Part shown: in pieces, positions 25,632 through 34,885 of the stretch
Position numbering within the stretch: position 1 is the stretch's first letter
Layout of the letters: every line of letters starts with the position of its first letter
From: Heliopora coerulea
Lineage: Eukaryota; Cnidaria; Anthozoa; Scleralcyonacea; Helioporidae
Length of the DNA: 64,000 nucleotides
NCBI GenBank assembly: GCA_030142905.1
Contig: JASJOG010000150.1
Span: forward strand, 643,501 to 707,500
Direction: 5' to 3'
Notes under the pieces: model-generated
Seen by the model: the letters and a program-made list of their open reading frames with translations, nothing else
What the model was told of the DNA's origin: nothing
The model's database searches: none
Program-made: the position numbers and the translations under genes

Positions 25632-28504
25632 GGTAGGCAAGATGTTTCGGCATCCTCAGGGAGTGGCGCCGCTGCCTTGCCAGCTGGGTAAACGGGTGAC
25701 TGAAAGCCACTGCTTGCCTTAATTGGCCGTCAGTGGTAAGTAACCTCACCTAAGGTGTTGGCAAACCTTCCCTGTTAGCCCAAGGACTAGTAAATCCTTC
25801 TGACTGTCCTGATGTCCTTTACCTTAAATGGTTGAGTGAGCCCAGGACACTTACGTGTCTGAAAGGAACTCTCCTAGTCTAAGAACAAAATAGATCACAT
25901 TATCCAACTTCAGCTATTGGACTGGCGTCTAGCTTGCCTTAATTGGTCGGCTTTGCGGAACAGACCCTTAGAATAGTCTGAGAGGAAGTGTGATGGTTAT
26001 TGAGGAAGTCTCATGATTTATAGGTGCAAAGCACCAGCCCTTGACCATGCCCAACCAACGGAATTGTGTATGTGAGACTGTGGTGTAAAATGGCATTAAC
26101 TACTCACGATGTCACTTTGTGATTGTCATACCACTTTAATTTATGAGACATGTGCCCACTTTGGCATAATATGGCAATTTGGGCTAAACGACCTCATTGG
26201 CTTGTATGAGCTGACTTTCCTCAATAATAATAACAATAGTAATAATATGGGCAATGGAGTAGGACAAGCACAGCTACAGCCTACTGCGGGAATGTGGACA
26301 CTCCCGCCCACCAGAGTCCGGGGTGGCACCTTTGGCAAGTGCCAGCAACCCCTTAGCTAAGGGTAGATAAGACTCTTTAGCCTTGGATGGCAACTTATAC
26401 AGGAGAAGGGAATTCTGACATAAAACCAGAAGTAGGTAGGCAGGACGTTGATTCGGAGCCAGTGACCTCCATAAAACGAGCAGGCTTTAATAAGATAACC
26501 TAGGGAGTGGCGTCCCAGCCTTGCCAGCTGGGTAGACAAGTAGCCGAAAGCCTCAGCTTGCCTTAATTGGCTGGCAGCTGCAAGTACACTACCTTCAGGT
26601 GTTGGCAAACCTACCCTGTCAGCCCAAGGACTAGAAGAAAATCTGCACAGCAGGCTGATGCCCCTGACCTTAGTTGGTTGAGGATGAACCAGTCTTAAAT
26701 GCTGAAACAGATCTGCACTAGTCTAAGAATAAAACAATATTCAGACTTAACCCTTGCAGTGGCACGCCTAAACTGACCTTAACTGGTTGGAAGTGCAAGA
26801 GTATACTGTTAAGGTCAAACTGGATATACACATTGGGGAGTACTTTCAGGGTCTTTAAAGGGCTGTACATTCCTGACTCTTTCCTGACTGGATAAGTTGG
26901 ACGAGTAAGGGCTGGCCCGGTGGGTGTTTCTTAAAATCCATATTAATGGTAAAATTTCCTTTTCCCACAAGTTCCCTGAAACGTGCAATGTCTGTTGCGG
27001 CCTTACCTGGAGGGATGCTGGGAGCCCGTAGAAGGCTGAGACCCCTTCCACTGTCCTTAGTTGGGTGGTGTGCGAGTTATAATAACAATAATAATGATAA
27101 AGGTATGAACAACAACAATTACAAAAATGTCAGTATCAAGGTTTAACAGGAAATACCTCGCACTCAATCAGCTAGGATTGCACAAGTGGTAACAAGCGTG
27201 AAATGGTTTTTGTTACAAGTTGTCACTGCAGGCCGATATCGGAATGCGTTCCTAAGGCTTGCATCAGTTTCTTGGCAATTCTATATAACTAATGGTGTAT
27301 TTGAAAGCTCGTGGAAAATTATGATGACAGTTTTGAGACTTACAAGCAAACTTGCCGATTCTTTCGACAATTTGCTGCGGCAGTGCCAAGTACAAGTTAT
27401 AATGCAAAATTCCTGCCCACAGCATTGCTGATTCAGCAACATTGTTGTAACTTGATAATTTGTCATCCCAGCTCCTTTTACTTTGCATTATATTGTCAGC
27501 GCCCACACACCCACACACGCACATATACTGCCCATGCTGTAGATATGTGAGACCTAGAACATTTAAAAGGTAACAGATGATAACCCAGTGTTAAAATTTG
27601 TCAAGTCGCAAGTCCCAAGTGTCAGCATTTTTTGAATTTCATGCAGAACCAAGTTTATGGACGTTAAGTTGAACATTGAGCTATTTTGTGTTCTAGTTTT
27701 ATTGGAAATCTTTATCAAGATACCAAAGTAAGAGTCTGTTGTATCAAGCTTACGAAGGAAAACTGAGGGAAACCGATATTCTCGATAAGTAACGTGTTTT
27801 TGGTTTGATTTTCGAAAGCAATCATTTGTGCAGTCCATAGATACGTTTTATCTTGCCAAGAAGTGAGTTCTAGGTTACTCCCATTGGACGTTTAGCGCGC
27901 TATTTCAAATATACATGTCGAAGAGACAGCTCTTCCAAGTACTTGACCTTATTCAAAGATAACGCGTGAACAAGACCTCAACACAAAACTTTTAATTCGG
28001 GTTTTGTCCAGCTTTTATGTAAATGCTTGTGCTTATGTTTTCCATTTCCCATTGTACTTTATGGTTCGTCTAGTTAGTCTCCCTGCACTGAGTATATCCG
28101 CGGAATAACAATTTAACTGCTTACAGTTAAACTGTTACTTCATGAAACATCCAAAATTTACTATTCCAAAATACCTTGGTTTGACAAGGAATTACTTATA
28201 TTATAGAAGATTGTTTTACCTCAGTGACGATCGATGTGTACGTATCAGAGAACTTCCATTCCGATCTCAACATGCTACATCTGTCCTTGTAACGTTTGCT
28301 CACAGTCGTAACTGGATCAGTTAGGTTACATGTCGTACTGTTAAGGGTGCACTCCCACGTCGGCTCCCCAGCTATAAATGTAATCACCATCAAATGGAAC
28401 GCCACCATTGACATGTAGATATAACACATAAAAAATGTCAAAAGAAGTTGAAATCGGCCAAAGCCACCGATCCTGGCCAAAATTTCATCTACTGTTAAAG
28501 ACAT
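7410..28504 (-). CDS. SLC22-type organic ion transporter, nine exons
   Basis: Exons, in transcript order: 28504-28220, 24384-24156, 19896-19698, 16163-15951, 14037-13903, 13831-13737, 10754-10646, 9304-9232, 7589-7410. All have GT-AG borders and phases that join to 1518 nt (505 aa), the usual size for SLC22. It should be a 12-helix plasma-membrane transporter for organic cations, anions or zwitterions; the substrate cannot be read from the sequence. Exon 1 has helix 1 and a Cys-bearing glycosylated loop (NST, NLT). Exon 2 starts YDLVC and carries the MFS motif GYISDKIGRRR. After helix 6 comes PESPRYLL, later KFGRKKA, then the SLC22 signature GAELFPTTVRN, and after the last helix ALPETKEATTLE. 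No key motif is missing. Transposons sit only in introns. Confidence 0.95.
8200..8880. repeat. Large inverted repeat ending in tRNA-like sequences (family 2)
   Basis: This lies in the last transporter intron. The left arm (about 8215-8460) is the reverse complement of the right arm (about 8620-8840). The outer parts are tRNA-like. On the right, 8758-8831 reads ggcctcagttggtagagc, then ggttcgaatcccagc, with apparent anticodon AGT; the left copy is on the minus strand at about 8245-8330. A third partial copy of the T-arm (ccacggctgggattcgaacc) lies at 8500-8520. The inner parts match each other (cataacagacgtagtctgcg). This looks like a nested fold-back of a tRNA-derived element. Confidence 0.6.
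10843..11250. mobile_element. Fold-back element with 60-bp inverted ends
   Basis: The left arm (10843-10909) and right arm (11193-11250) are inverted copies running from atctaaatacaatttattt through cgacccgacatcgggtc to aggtctaaaagat. The right arm lacks 11 bases present in the left (around cgactgcgttt). The core motif, a palindromic gacccgacatcgggtc with cttcagg, resembles termini of Penelope-like elements. The 280-bp interior has no ORF. It sits in a transporter intron. Confidence 0.6.
11371..11440. repeat. (GA)n microsatellite
   Basis: About 70 bases of almost pure GA follow a degenerate GA-rich leader (from 11330). The Ser-Leu open frame on the minus strand is an artefact of the repeat. 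Confidence 0.95.
11625..11975. repeat. GC-rich dispersed repeat (ccggtccggttggtccggcc type)
   Basis: A GC-rich island stands in AT-rich intron sequence. It starts with nested ccgg palindromes and contains gggggagcatgccctcggac and a degenerate inverted match near 11925 (cttggccggaccaa). It looks like a decayed non-autonomous element, but I could not define its ends. Confidence 0.4.
13130..13600 (+). repeat. Two tandem, diverged tRNA-like repeat units
   Basis: Two units of about 200-250 bases (13130-13340 and 13400-13590) share tcatcaaatgt, then aaatgccaaacattcgttgaat-type sequence. The second starts with a tRNA-like piece (cttagctcagaggataaggc, then ggttcgattctccag). They fit a tandem pair of tRNA-derived SINE-like copies. 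Location is between transporter exons 6 and 7. Confidence 0.45.
16841..17966. mobile_element. Harbinger-like TIR element carrying only a MADF-type ORF
   Basis: The ends are inverted repeats of at least 33 bp, beginning AGGCTAGTTTCCATATAATC. They are flanked by an exact 3-bp duplication TTA (16838-16840 and 17967-17969), the signature of PIF/Harbinger transposition. Both ends contain many copies of (a)gcgatcg in direct and inverted order (16860-17090 and 17845-17950), a likely protein-binding array. The 1126-bp element has one ORF, a MADF-like protein, and no DDE nuclease. Harbinger elements normally code for both a nuclease and a Myb/MADF-like partner, so this copy would need the nuclease in trans. 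It is inserted in transporter intron 3. Confidence 0.85.
17171..17797 (+). CDS. MADF/Myb-SANT-like DNA-binding protein of the element
   Basis: This 208-aa ORF lies centrally in the TIR element. Residues 8-75 form a MADF-type domain: FVEEIHKYECLYNRYCKEYK, then LNAWKAVSDKFGL, then TKFKNVRTAYGRWLKKRK. These domains bind DNA. In Harbinger elements the Myb/MADF-like partner brings the nuclease to the element ends, so the gcgatcg arrays are natural targets (inference). A Ser/Thr/Glu-rich acidic middle and a basic stretch (GKQKKVKG) follow. The frame stops at 17797 after a T6 run near 17771. In the next frame coding-like sequence goes on (FQTANSLNEHMKRSEQRALG), so the stop is probably a one-base frameshift and the original protein was longer. 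Confidence 0.7.
   Translation: MASFSTEEFVEEIHKYECLYNRYCKEYKNKFKKLNAWKAVSDKFGLEPSTAETKFKNVRTAYGRWLKKRKNTPSGSGRDAIQMTVEFANLDWLQTHIESRQTTTNVGTTQSLESSPLTSCRSSTPVDVEEVEVITQNESIEIVLDEDEEGHDRDESILKTPTTQNISKTEMQSSSTNKNAKHWGKQKKVKGVSSEDVDRAIFSNSKLP
20154..20432. repeat. 280-bp AAG/AGG purine tract
   Basis: A long interrupted GAA/GAAGGA array makes the plus strand almost purely purine. Open frames through it (poly-Lys/Arg, poly-Phe/Leu/Ser) are repeat artefacts. It lies in transporter intron 2. Confidence 0.95.
20570..21480 (+). mobile_element. Penelope-like reverse transcriptase fragment
   Basis: With stops and frameshifts, the plus strand shows RT motifs in order. GSIVAPILAIL (near 20758) corresponds to the GSPVSP region. 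YYRFIDDC (near 20850) is the catalytic motif. Then come QLNVIIQYM, FEIEIPRDEGFLPFLNTK, and near 21145 WYTKSANKGLLLDAN, typical of the RT thumb region of Penelope-like elements. Two nearly identical pieces with opposite orientation (21040-21120 and 21180-21290) show local rearrangement. Dead copy in transporter intron 2. Confidence 0.65.
24399..24598 (-). other. Exon-like open segment in a transporter intron
   Basis: Directly upstream of transporter exon 2 is an open segment after an acceptor-like site (tttcactttttag). It reads WMFNSYSTKPPSLCLKSPRL and on. The frame differs from exon 2 and no clear donor is seen. It may be a decayed repeat ORF or an unused exon; the family is not recognised. 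Confidence 0.25.
25597..27100. repeat. Composite repeat: two ~300-bp units separated by AAT tracts
   Basis: The unit gccttgccagctgggta, then gcttgccttaattgg, then ggtgttggcaaacc, then agcccaaggactag occurs at 25655-25900 and again, about 80% alike by eye, at 26515-26770. AAT/ATA microsatellites sit at 25597-25631, 26220-26246 and 27080-27100. The pattern resembles 3' tails of non-LTR retroelements inserted in tandem, but no RT is seen. It lies in transporter intron 1. Confidence 0.5.
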
Positions 28505-28895
28505 TCTAAAAGTGAAAAAAAGTGAACAGAAAAGTAAATGTGTGGATAACAAATTATGTTGCCGTTTGATATGTGCACCATCGTTCTATGCAAACTTCTT
28601 TGAGACGTTTTACCGAGCTGGACTACATACTACACTGCTTATTGAACATCTACTTGAGAACTGGCTTAGATTGATTGACAGATTGATTCACTGATTGGTC
28701 GATTGATTGGTTAATCGAATATCATTAATTTCAATTCGGTAGTTAAACCAATCCTGAAATTACTAACGAAAAGTAAGAAAGTATAGCTCTTCATGAAAAA
28801 TTCAAAGGTTAGTCACTGTCGTGACTGAGAACAAAGAAATCCATAACGTTTGGAGCAAATGCCCTAAAAGCCATGCGTTAATTAACAATTAGCAT
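28505..28895. other. Upstream flank of the transporter
   Basis: This is presumed 5'UTR and promoter of the minus-strand transporter. No clear TATA box or further exon was found. It includes a run of gattgattg-type repeats (28665-28715). Confidence 0.3.
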
Positions 28896-28966
28896 GGAGC
28901 CTGCAGGTAAATAGTGTGTTTTACATCTCGTCATATCCTGCACCATTTACCTCAGAGCTAAACAAG

Positions 28967-29179
28967 ATGGCTTCCCGTTTTGTTTCAGTTATGGGAGAAT
29001 CTTTTTTAATAAACAAAATCGCCGTGCCAGACAACACCAAAAGAGCAAAGAAATTTGCCATTAACGTATTCAGAGATGTCTATTTCTCTTACTTTCTATC
29101 CACAAATAAATGCACTCAGAATGTGTTCAAAATGTTTTGTATGCAAATAACGAGCAGGCGACAAGCCGACGTTCCGTAA
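28967..29179 (+). pseudogene. KIAA1958/DUF3504-like N-terminal fragment (Crypton-related)
   Basis: An ORF starting MASRFVSVMGESFLINKIAV and continuing PDNTKRAKKFAINVFRD resembles the N-terminal part of DUF3504/KIAA1958-like proteins, which derive from Crypton tyrosine-recombinase transposons and are abundant in cnidarians. The frame stops after 70 codons, and no recombinase domain with its Arg-His-Arg-Tyr residues is visible downstream. Identification rests on the short start motif only. Confidence 0.4.
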
Positions 29180-30447
29180 AATTGTTTTAAAAATCTAAAA
29201 CATATAGATGTAAAAACAATTTTGAAAGGTATATTGCTAAGACTATTATTCTTCATTTCATTGTCGGTGAACAGTGCAGATATTTAGCTCCACTTCGGTG
29301 AATAAATGCTAATTAAACTACACGTTTGCAGTGGCGTAGCCAGGATTTACATTACGGGGGGCATCGACCGACCAAGACAGGCCAAAAGCCGATCACAAAG
29401 AGCTGAAGTAATAATTAAAAACACGAGCAGGAATACTTTATCAGATTTAAAACACGAGGTGATAGCCAAGTGTTCTGGATCCGATAAAGCACGTACTATT
29501 TGTCTTTTAAATGACTTCAAACACGAACCCCTCAATACGCTAACTCGCGAAGACAGTTTGACAGTGTTTTAGCTAGGTTGAAAACATGAGGGGACAAGAC
29601 GTTTGTATATGAAGGTTATACTGAGAAGCGATGCCGATTGTTCTATAATAATTTCTTGGCTGAGGGAGCCTCCACACAGCCGCACCTCTTACCTATTGTA
29701 CTGAACTGGCTTTTCGAAATCATCGACACTATTAAAAAAGACTTCAAAAGTATTGAACGTAAAATAACAGCCTTCAATTGATGTTTTCATTCGAGTACCG
29801 CAGGTAAACATACCACAGATGTTTCAACAATGTAGACAATATATTGGATTGCGGTGCGTAACCACAACAGTGCGTTTACTACTCTGATGACTCATGACTG
29901 TATGTATTGACAAGGAAAATGAAAAGGCGAGAAGGGAAAATCACAAGGTGCTCACGAGAACTAAAGTGCATCGTGAAAGTGGAAGGGCGGAGTGCCCTTT
30001 CATTTAGGCCTAGCTAGAACACTGGTTTGACAATTAATGTTTTCTAAGCCTCAAAAATTTATGGAGAAAAGAAAACATGATTTTGTTACATTTAAAGACA
30101 CGACATGGTTGTGATTTTCTTTTGTATTTTCCTCACAGGTTATTATTCAAGGGCCAGTTAACCGGTCGCAACTTGGTCTGGGTTAATTTTTAAAAAACTG
30201 ATTCAAGAAGAAACATCTATTTTAATATGTAATGATAAGTGCATGAATCTAAAATATGAGTAAACTTCTTATGCAACTCAACACATGAGGGAGTACCGTG
30301 GCCCCCTTAATACGCCAGTGTACGTTACCATTGTAAAGCGAAATTCATCACCGTATTTTGGTTCAATTTGGTTCGTATTTTGGTTTAGTTTTTATTCATT
30401 ATTTCCAAAGTCCATATTATATTATGAACTCATGTGTCTGAAATTTA
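29180..30447. other. Intergenic repeat-derived sequence
   Basis: No gene is recognised. At 29330 the motif cagtggcgtagccaggattt, widespread at ends of non-autonomous DNA transposons, is followed by gggggg. The partner end was not found. Confidence 0.35.
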
Positions 30448-31342
30448 CGGTGGCCCACAACGGCTGCTGCAGATATGTGTATATGTCATACAAACATGTG
30501 TTAGTAATAGTTGCTGCAAATGTGTGTGCAAAATGAGTTGCTGCAAGTGTGTGTGTGTGTACGATGACTTCCAGCAAATGTGTGTGTGTGATGAGTTGCT
30601 GCAAACGTGTGTGTAACATGAGTTGGTGCAAAAATGTCAGTGTAACATGAGTTGCTGAATATGTGATAGCGCCCTGGTATGATTCACAAGCCACTAGAGT
30701 AGACTGTCGACACGCACCAGTTGCATGTCTGACAACTTCGCAATGTTTTGCCGTAACTGTGGTCCTTCGCTCGTTTTGTCAGCCAAGTACTGCCACAACT
30801 GTGGTGCGTCTGTGAAGGCGGAAAATGACGCCCGTGCGTCTTCTGCCATGACAACAAACCAAGAGAAAGTCTCGCCGAAGAAAACAATGACGCTTTCTGA
30901 GATCAGAGCTTCTATCTTCAAACTTAGTTCTTGCTCAAGTGTGTTGCTCAAAGTACGGTTTCGTCGTCTCAAACCTCAAATTCTCATCTGCTTTCTAAGT
31001 CTACGTTCGCTCATGTTTATAGCGTAAAAGACTAAAAACGTAATACTTTTTCATAGGTAAATCCAGAATTAAAATTGTTTGTAGTAATAGTTCGCGCGTT
31101 CCGATTGTAACAGGTGGTCGGTCATGTTGCATTAGCATTTTACTTTGACTTCTGTAGTGAATTTTACCAGCGCGTTGTCAGATATTCAGCAATTCATGTT
31201 TGACATTTTTGCAGTAACTCATTTTACACACACATTTGCAGCAACTTGTGCTCTGACACACACATATTTGCAGCAATTAATGTTACAAACACATGTTTGT
31301 GTGAGATATACACATATTTGCAGCTGCCGTTGTGGGCCACTG
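30448..31342. mobile_element. 895-bp TIR element carrying a zinc-ribbon ORF
   Basis: The left end CGGTGGCCCACAACGGC and the right end GCCGTTGTGGGCCACTG are inverted copies with one mismatch. They are flanked by TA (30446-30447, 31343-31344). Many copies of ttgctgcaaatgtgtgtg line the left end, and inverted copies (cacacatttgcagcaa) the right end. No transposase is present; the only ORF is a zinc-ribbon protein. The class is uncertain (TA duplication; mariner or Kolobok possible). Confidence 0.75.
30725..31027 (+). CDS. Zinc-ribbon protein inside the TIR element
   Basis: This 100-aa ORF begins MSDNFAMFCRNCGPSLVLSA and continues KYCHNCG. The four cysteines (residues 9, 12, 23, 26) form a C-x2-C...C-x2-C zinc ribbon. 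A Ser/Lys-rich linker and a segment TLSEIRASIFKL follow; the C-terminal third is hydrophobic and may be read in a wrong frame. Short zinc-ribbon ORFs of this type are common in cnidarian genomes. Its place between TIRs marks it as element cargo. Its role in mobility or regulation is not known to me. Confidence 0.55.
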   Translation: MSDNFAMFCRNCGPSLVLSAKYCHNCGASVKAENDARASSAMTTNQEKVSPKKTMTLSEIRASIFKLSSCSSVLLKVRFRRLKPQILICFLSLRSLMFIA

Positions 31343-31344
31343 TA

Positions 31345-33574
31345 ATAATTAGTAAACTAGAAGGAGTAATGATTTACATTTAGTCAAACCTATCTAAGTG
31401 AGTGGAAAGAAAATCACTTCAGATTTTCTAGACCATTATGTTTTAATAAGTAACTGGAAAATATAAAAATTACATTTTCAGTTAAAATTCTAAATTTAAA
31501 AATAATATTATTATTATTATATTGTATATATATGTATTTATGATATTGCACATATGTATACAATATACGCAAATATATACCATCATTTTATAATTGTATG
31601 TATTTTAAAGTTGTCAGATTCAGAGTCCAAATGGATACCAACCAATTAGCTGTTAGGAGTTCCTCATTGAATGAACTTTTGTTGGGCTTGATTCTAACTT
31701 CACATTGTGGCTCAGGACCATACGTATTGCATGATGAATCCCACTTAAATATGCCATGCTCTTATTAAGTGAAGTCATCGTTAAGTGATATTGCAATTGT
31801 GAAGGAATAGCATGTTTCCACCTAAGATTGGTTAGCCGAGTGCGCTTGTCGAAGCTTAGAAAAGAAAGAAAAAACTTAAAATATTATTTTGATAAACATC
31901 TCGTATTGGAATGGATCCGTTCGACGCAAGCTTTATGTTGGTCACTGGTTGCAGATATCAGATTTTTAACGAATCGATTGCTTACTTTTGCAATTAAGTA
32001 TAATCATTTGTCATTTACCATTAATATTTACGCAATAATGTCAAGTTACCCTTAAGAGTCTGAAATCCTGCCGTCCTTGGAGTTCTTTGCCTGCTTGCTT
32101 GTCCGCTTGTCGGGCGATTTAGTTAAGAAATGATCACATTTCCAAGCACTATCTCTTAACCAAGTAATTTGAGCTCTAATCAGGAAGTTAACTGTTGTGT
32201 TCTGTCGTAATTATATTGACATTCATTGACGTATATAAACGTCGCCCACGTCAAGTACGTTTAATCACCTTGTTCAGGAATGATATGAGTGAAGGGTTAG
32301 TGCGATCTGTGAAGGTGGCTGAATGAAGAGCAATAGCCGAGAAAAAGCGGTCTAGTTGTGACACATTCGACGTGACTTTGAAGAAAAGTAAAATGGCCCT
32401 AATTTATGATCTAGAATTCCCATGCATTTATAGTTTGTCCTAAGTTTTTTGGCTCAAACATCGACTGCGAAAAAAGACCCAAGATTTTAGAGGACCTTGA
32501 AATGAAATCTTAAAGATCAATTTCTACCGAGGAGATTTTGATCTCTTCATCAGAATCGCCTTGATCGAACTCCTATCTAATATCATTGTATCATAATAGG
32601 CAGTAATATCTGAATGCGCGAAAAGTGCACCAAAGTCTACGCATGTGTCCATCCATGTTAATATAAACATAGGATACTGCGTAGACAGTGTTGAATAACG
32701 TAAAAAGTTCAAAGGTTTGGTAACTGCTGTGAATTCTTTGCGACCAATCACGGCAGTTTGCAACCTTTGAACTATTTTACTTGTATCAATATGTATGTCT
32801 GGATCTGTAGTATGTATTGAGCGATGAGACGCGACAAAGAAAAATGATCTTCTATTTACTTTTCTAGTAATCGTGTTACTGAGAAGTTGATTTGACATTA
32901 TTAAAATGTGTTTGCCTCTGTTTATTTATTACTGTTAATATACAGATCTGGATGGACATAAAATTCTTATCCAATATCCCGGCATTTTATATTTTTGAAA
33001 TTTATAAGCCCATTTGGTCACGAGCTGTTACTAAGTGATTCAAATTTCAGCAGTCGAAATATTGTGCGATAATATCGTTTTATCCATAGCGATTCGTTCG
33101 TAAGCTCGATTTTTCTATGGAAATCAGATGCGTATACAAACTATTAGAATGGCGGAATTTAAGTCTAAATCTGGCTACATTGACAACTGGAGCAAAAGCC
33201 CCCTCCCTCCCTCCCCCAAAAGATTCAAAAAGTATACGGATTCACACCAAAAATGTTTTTGGATTAGTTGAACGTTTACACAGAAAAGTATATCCGGTTT
33301 AGTTGCCCCCTAAACTATATGCAAACGAGTTGAGGTTGTAAACAAAACAAGTAATTTGAAGTGGCTTGAGACAGTGCATATTTTATTCCTTAACATGACT
33401 TGCCCGACGTTTAGTTTCATGTGAGCGAATTTCAATTTTTCTTCTTTTCAAGTCCAGTTTTTAACATAAGTATCAGCTTCTTTGCATGTGGCTTGTCGGC
33501 ATGACATCTTGCAATGACGTTCCCCGGAGCAACTAGTCCGTCTTCAAACATTTACACACAACGTAAATGACATA
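31345..33574. other. Intergenic, one dispersed repeat
   Basis: No gene is recognised. 32670-32725 matches 905-955 (see there). The 124-codon minus-strand frame 32524-32898 covers this repeat and shows no domain. Confidence 0.35.
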
Positions 33575-33665
33575 TTTGTGGAAGTTGATCGTCCAGGTTA
33601 GTGTAGTCTTAAGAAAAAAGGTCTTTCTCAAGACTACACTAACCTGGACGATCAACTTCCACAAA
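33575..33665. repeat. Hairpin: 36-bp perfect arms, 19-nt loop
   Basis: The arms 33575-33610 and 33630-33665 (tttgtggaagttgatcgtcc, then aggttagtgtagtctt) are exact reverse complements around a loop aagaaaaaaggtctttctc. It could fold as a hairpin RNA or be the joined ends of a fold-back element. Confidence 0.85.
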
Positions 33666-34519
<854 letters not shown>

Positions 34520-34885
34520 CTGCGAGCAGGATATTTCAGTACTTTTAATATTTTCCATTCGTTTTCCAGCTCAACATAGTAAATAAGGGTAAAGAAACTA
34601 AGACCAAAAATCATCAATTAATTCCCCGGAGTTTTGGCAGGTGGAAATGAGACTCAATATTCTAAATCACAGAACGAAAATTTCGCCCGCATAGAAAATT
34701 CAGACAACCAGAGAGTAACAAAATCCCGGCACACTAATTCTGAAATGGGAAAGAGTGGGAATTCTACATTTTAGCTTTACCTTGTTTTCAATGTTTTCCT
34801 TACGATATATTTAAGAAACTGAAGTTTATTGTCATTCACTATAGCACATTTATATTTAATTTCCGTTTTATTTCTTAATATTCGC

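Noticed and set aside
32524..32898. 124-codon minus-strand frame
   Set aside because: Overlaps a dispersed repeat also found at 905-955; no domain recognised.
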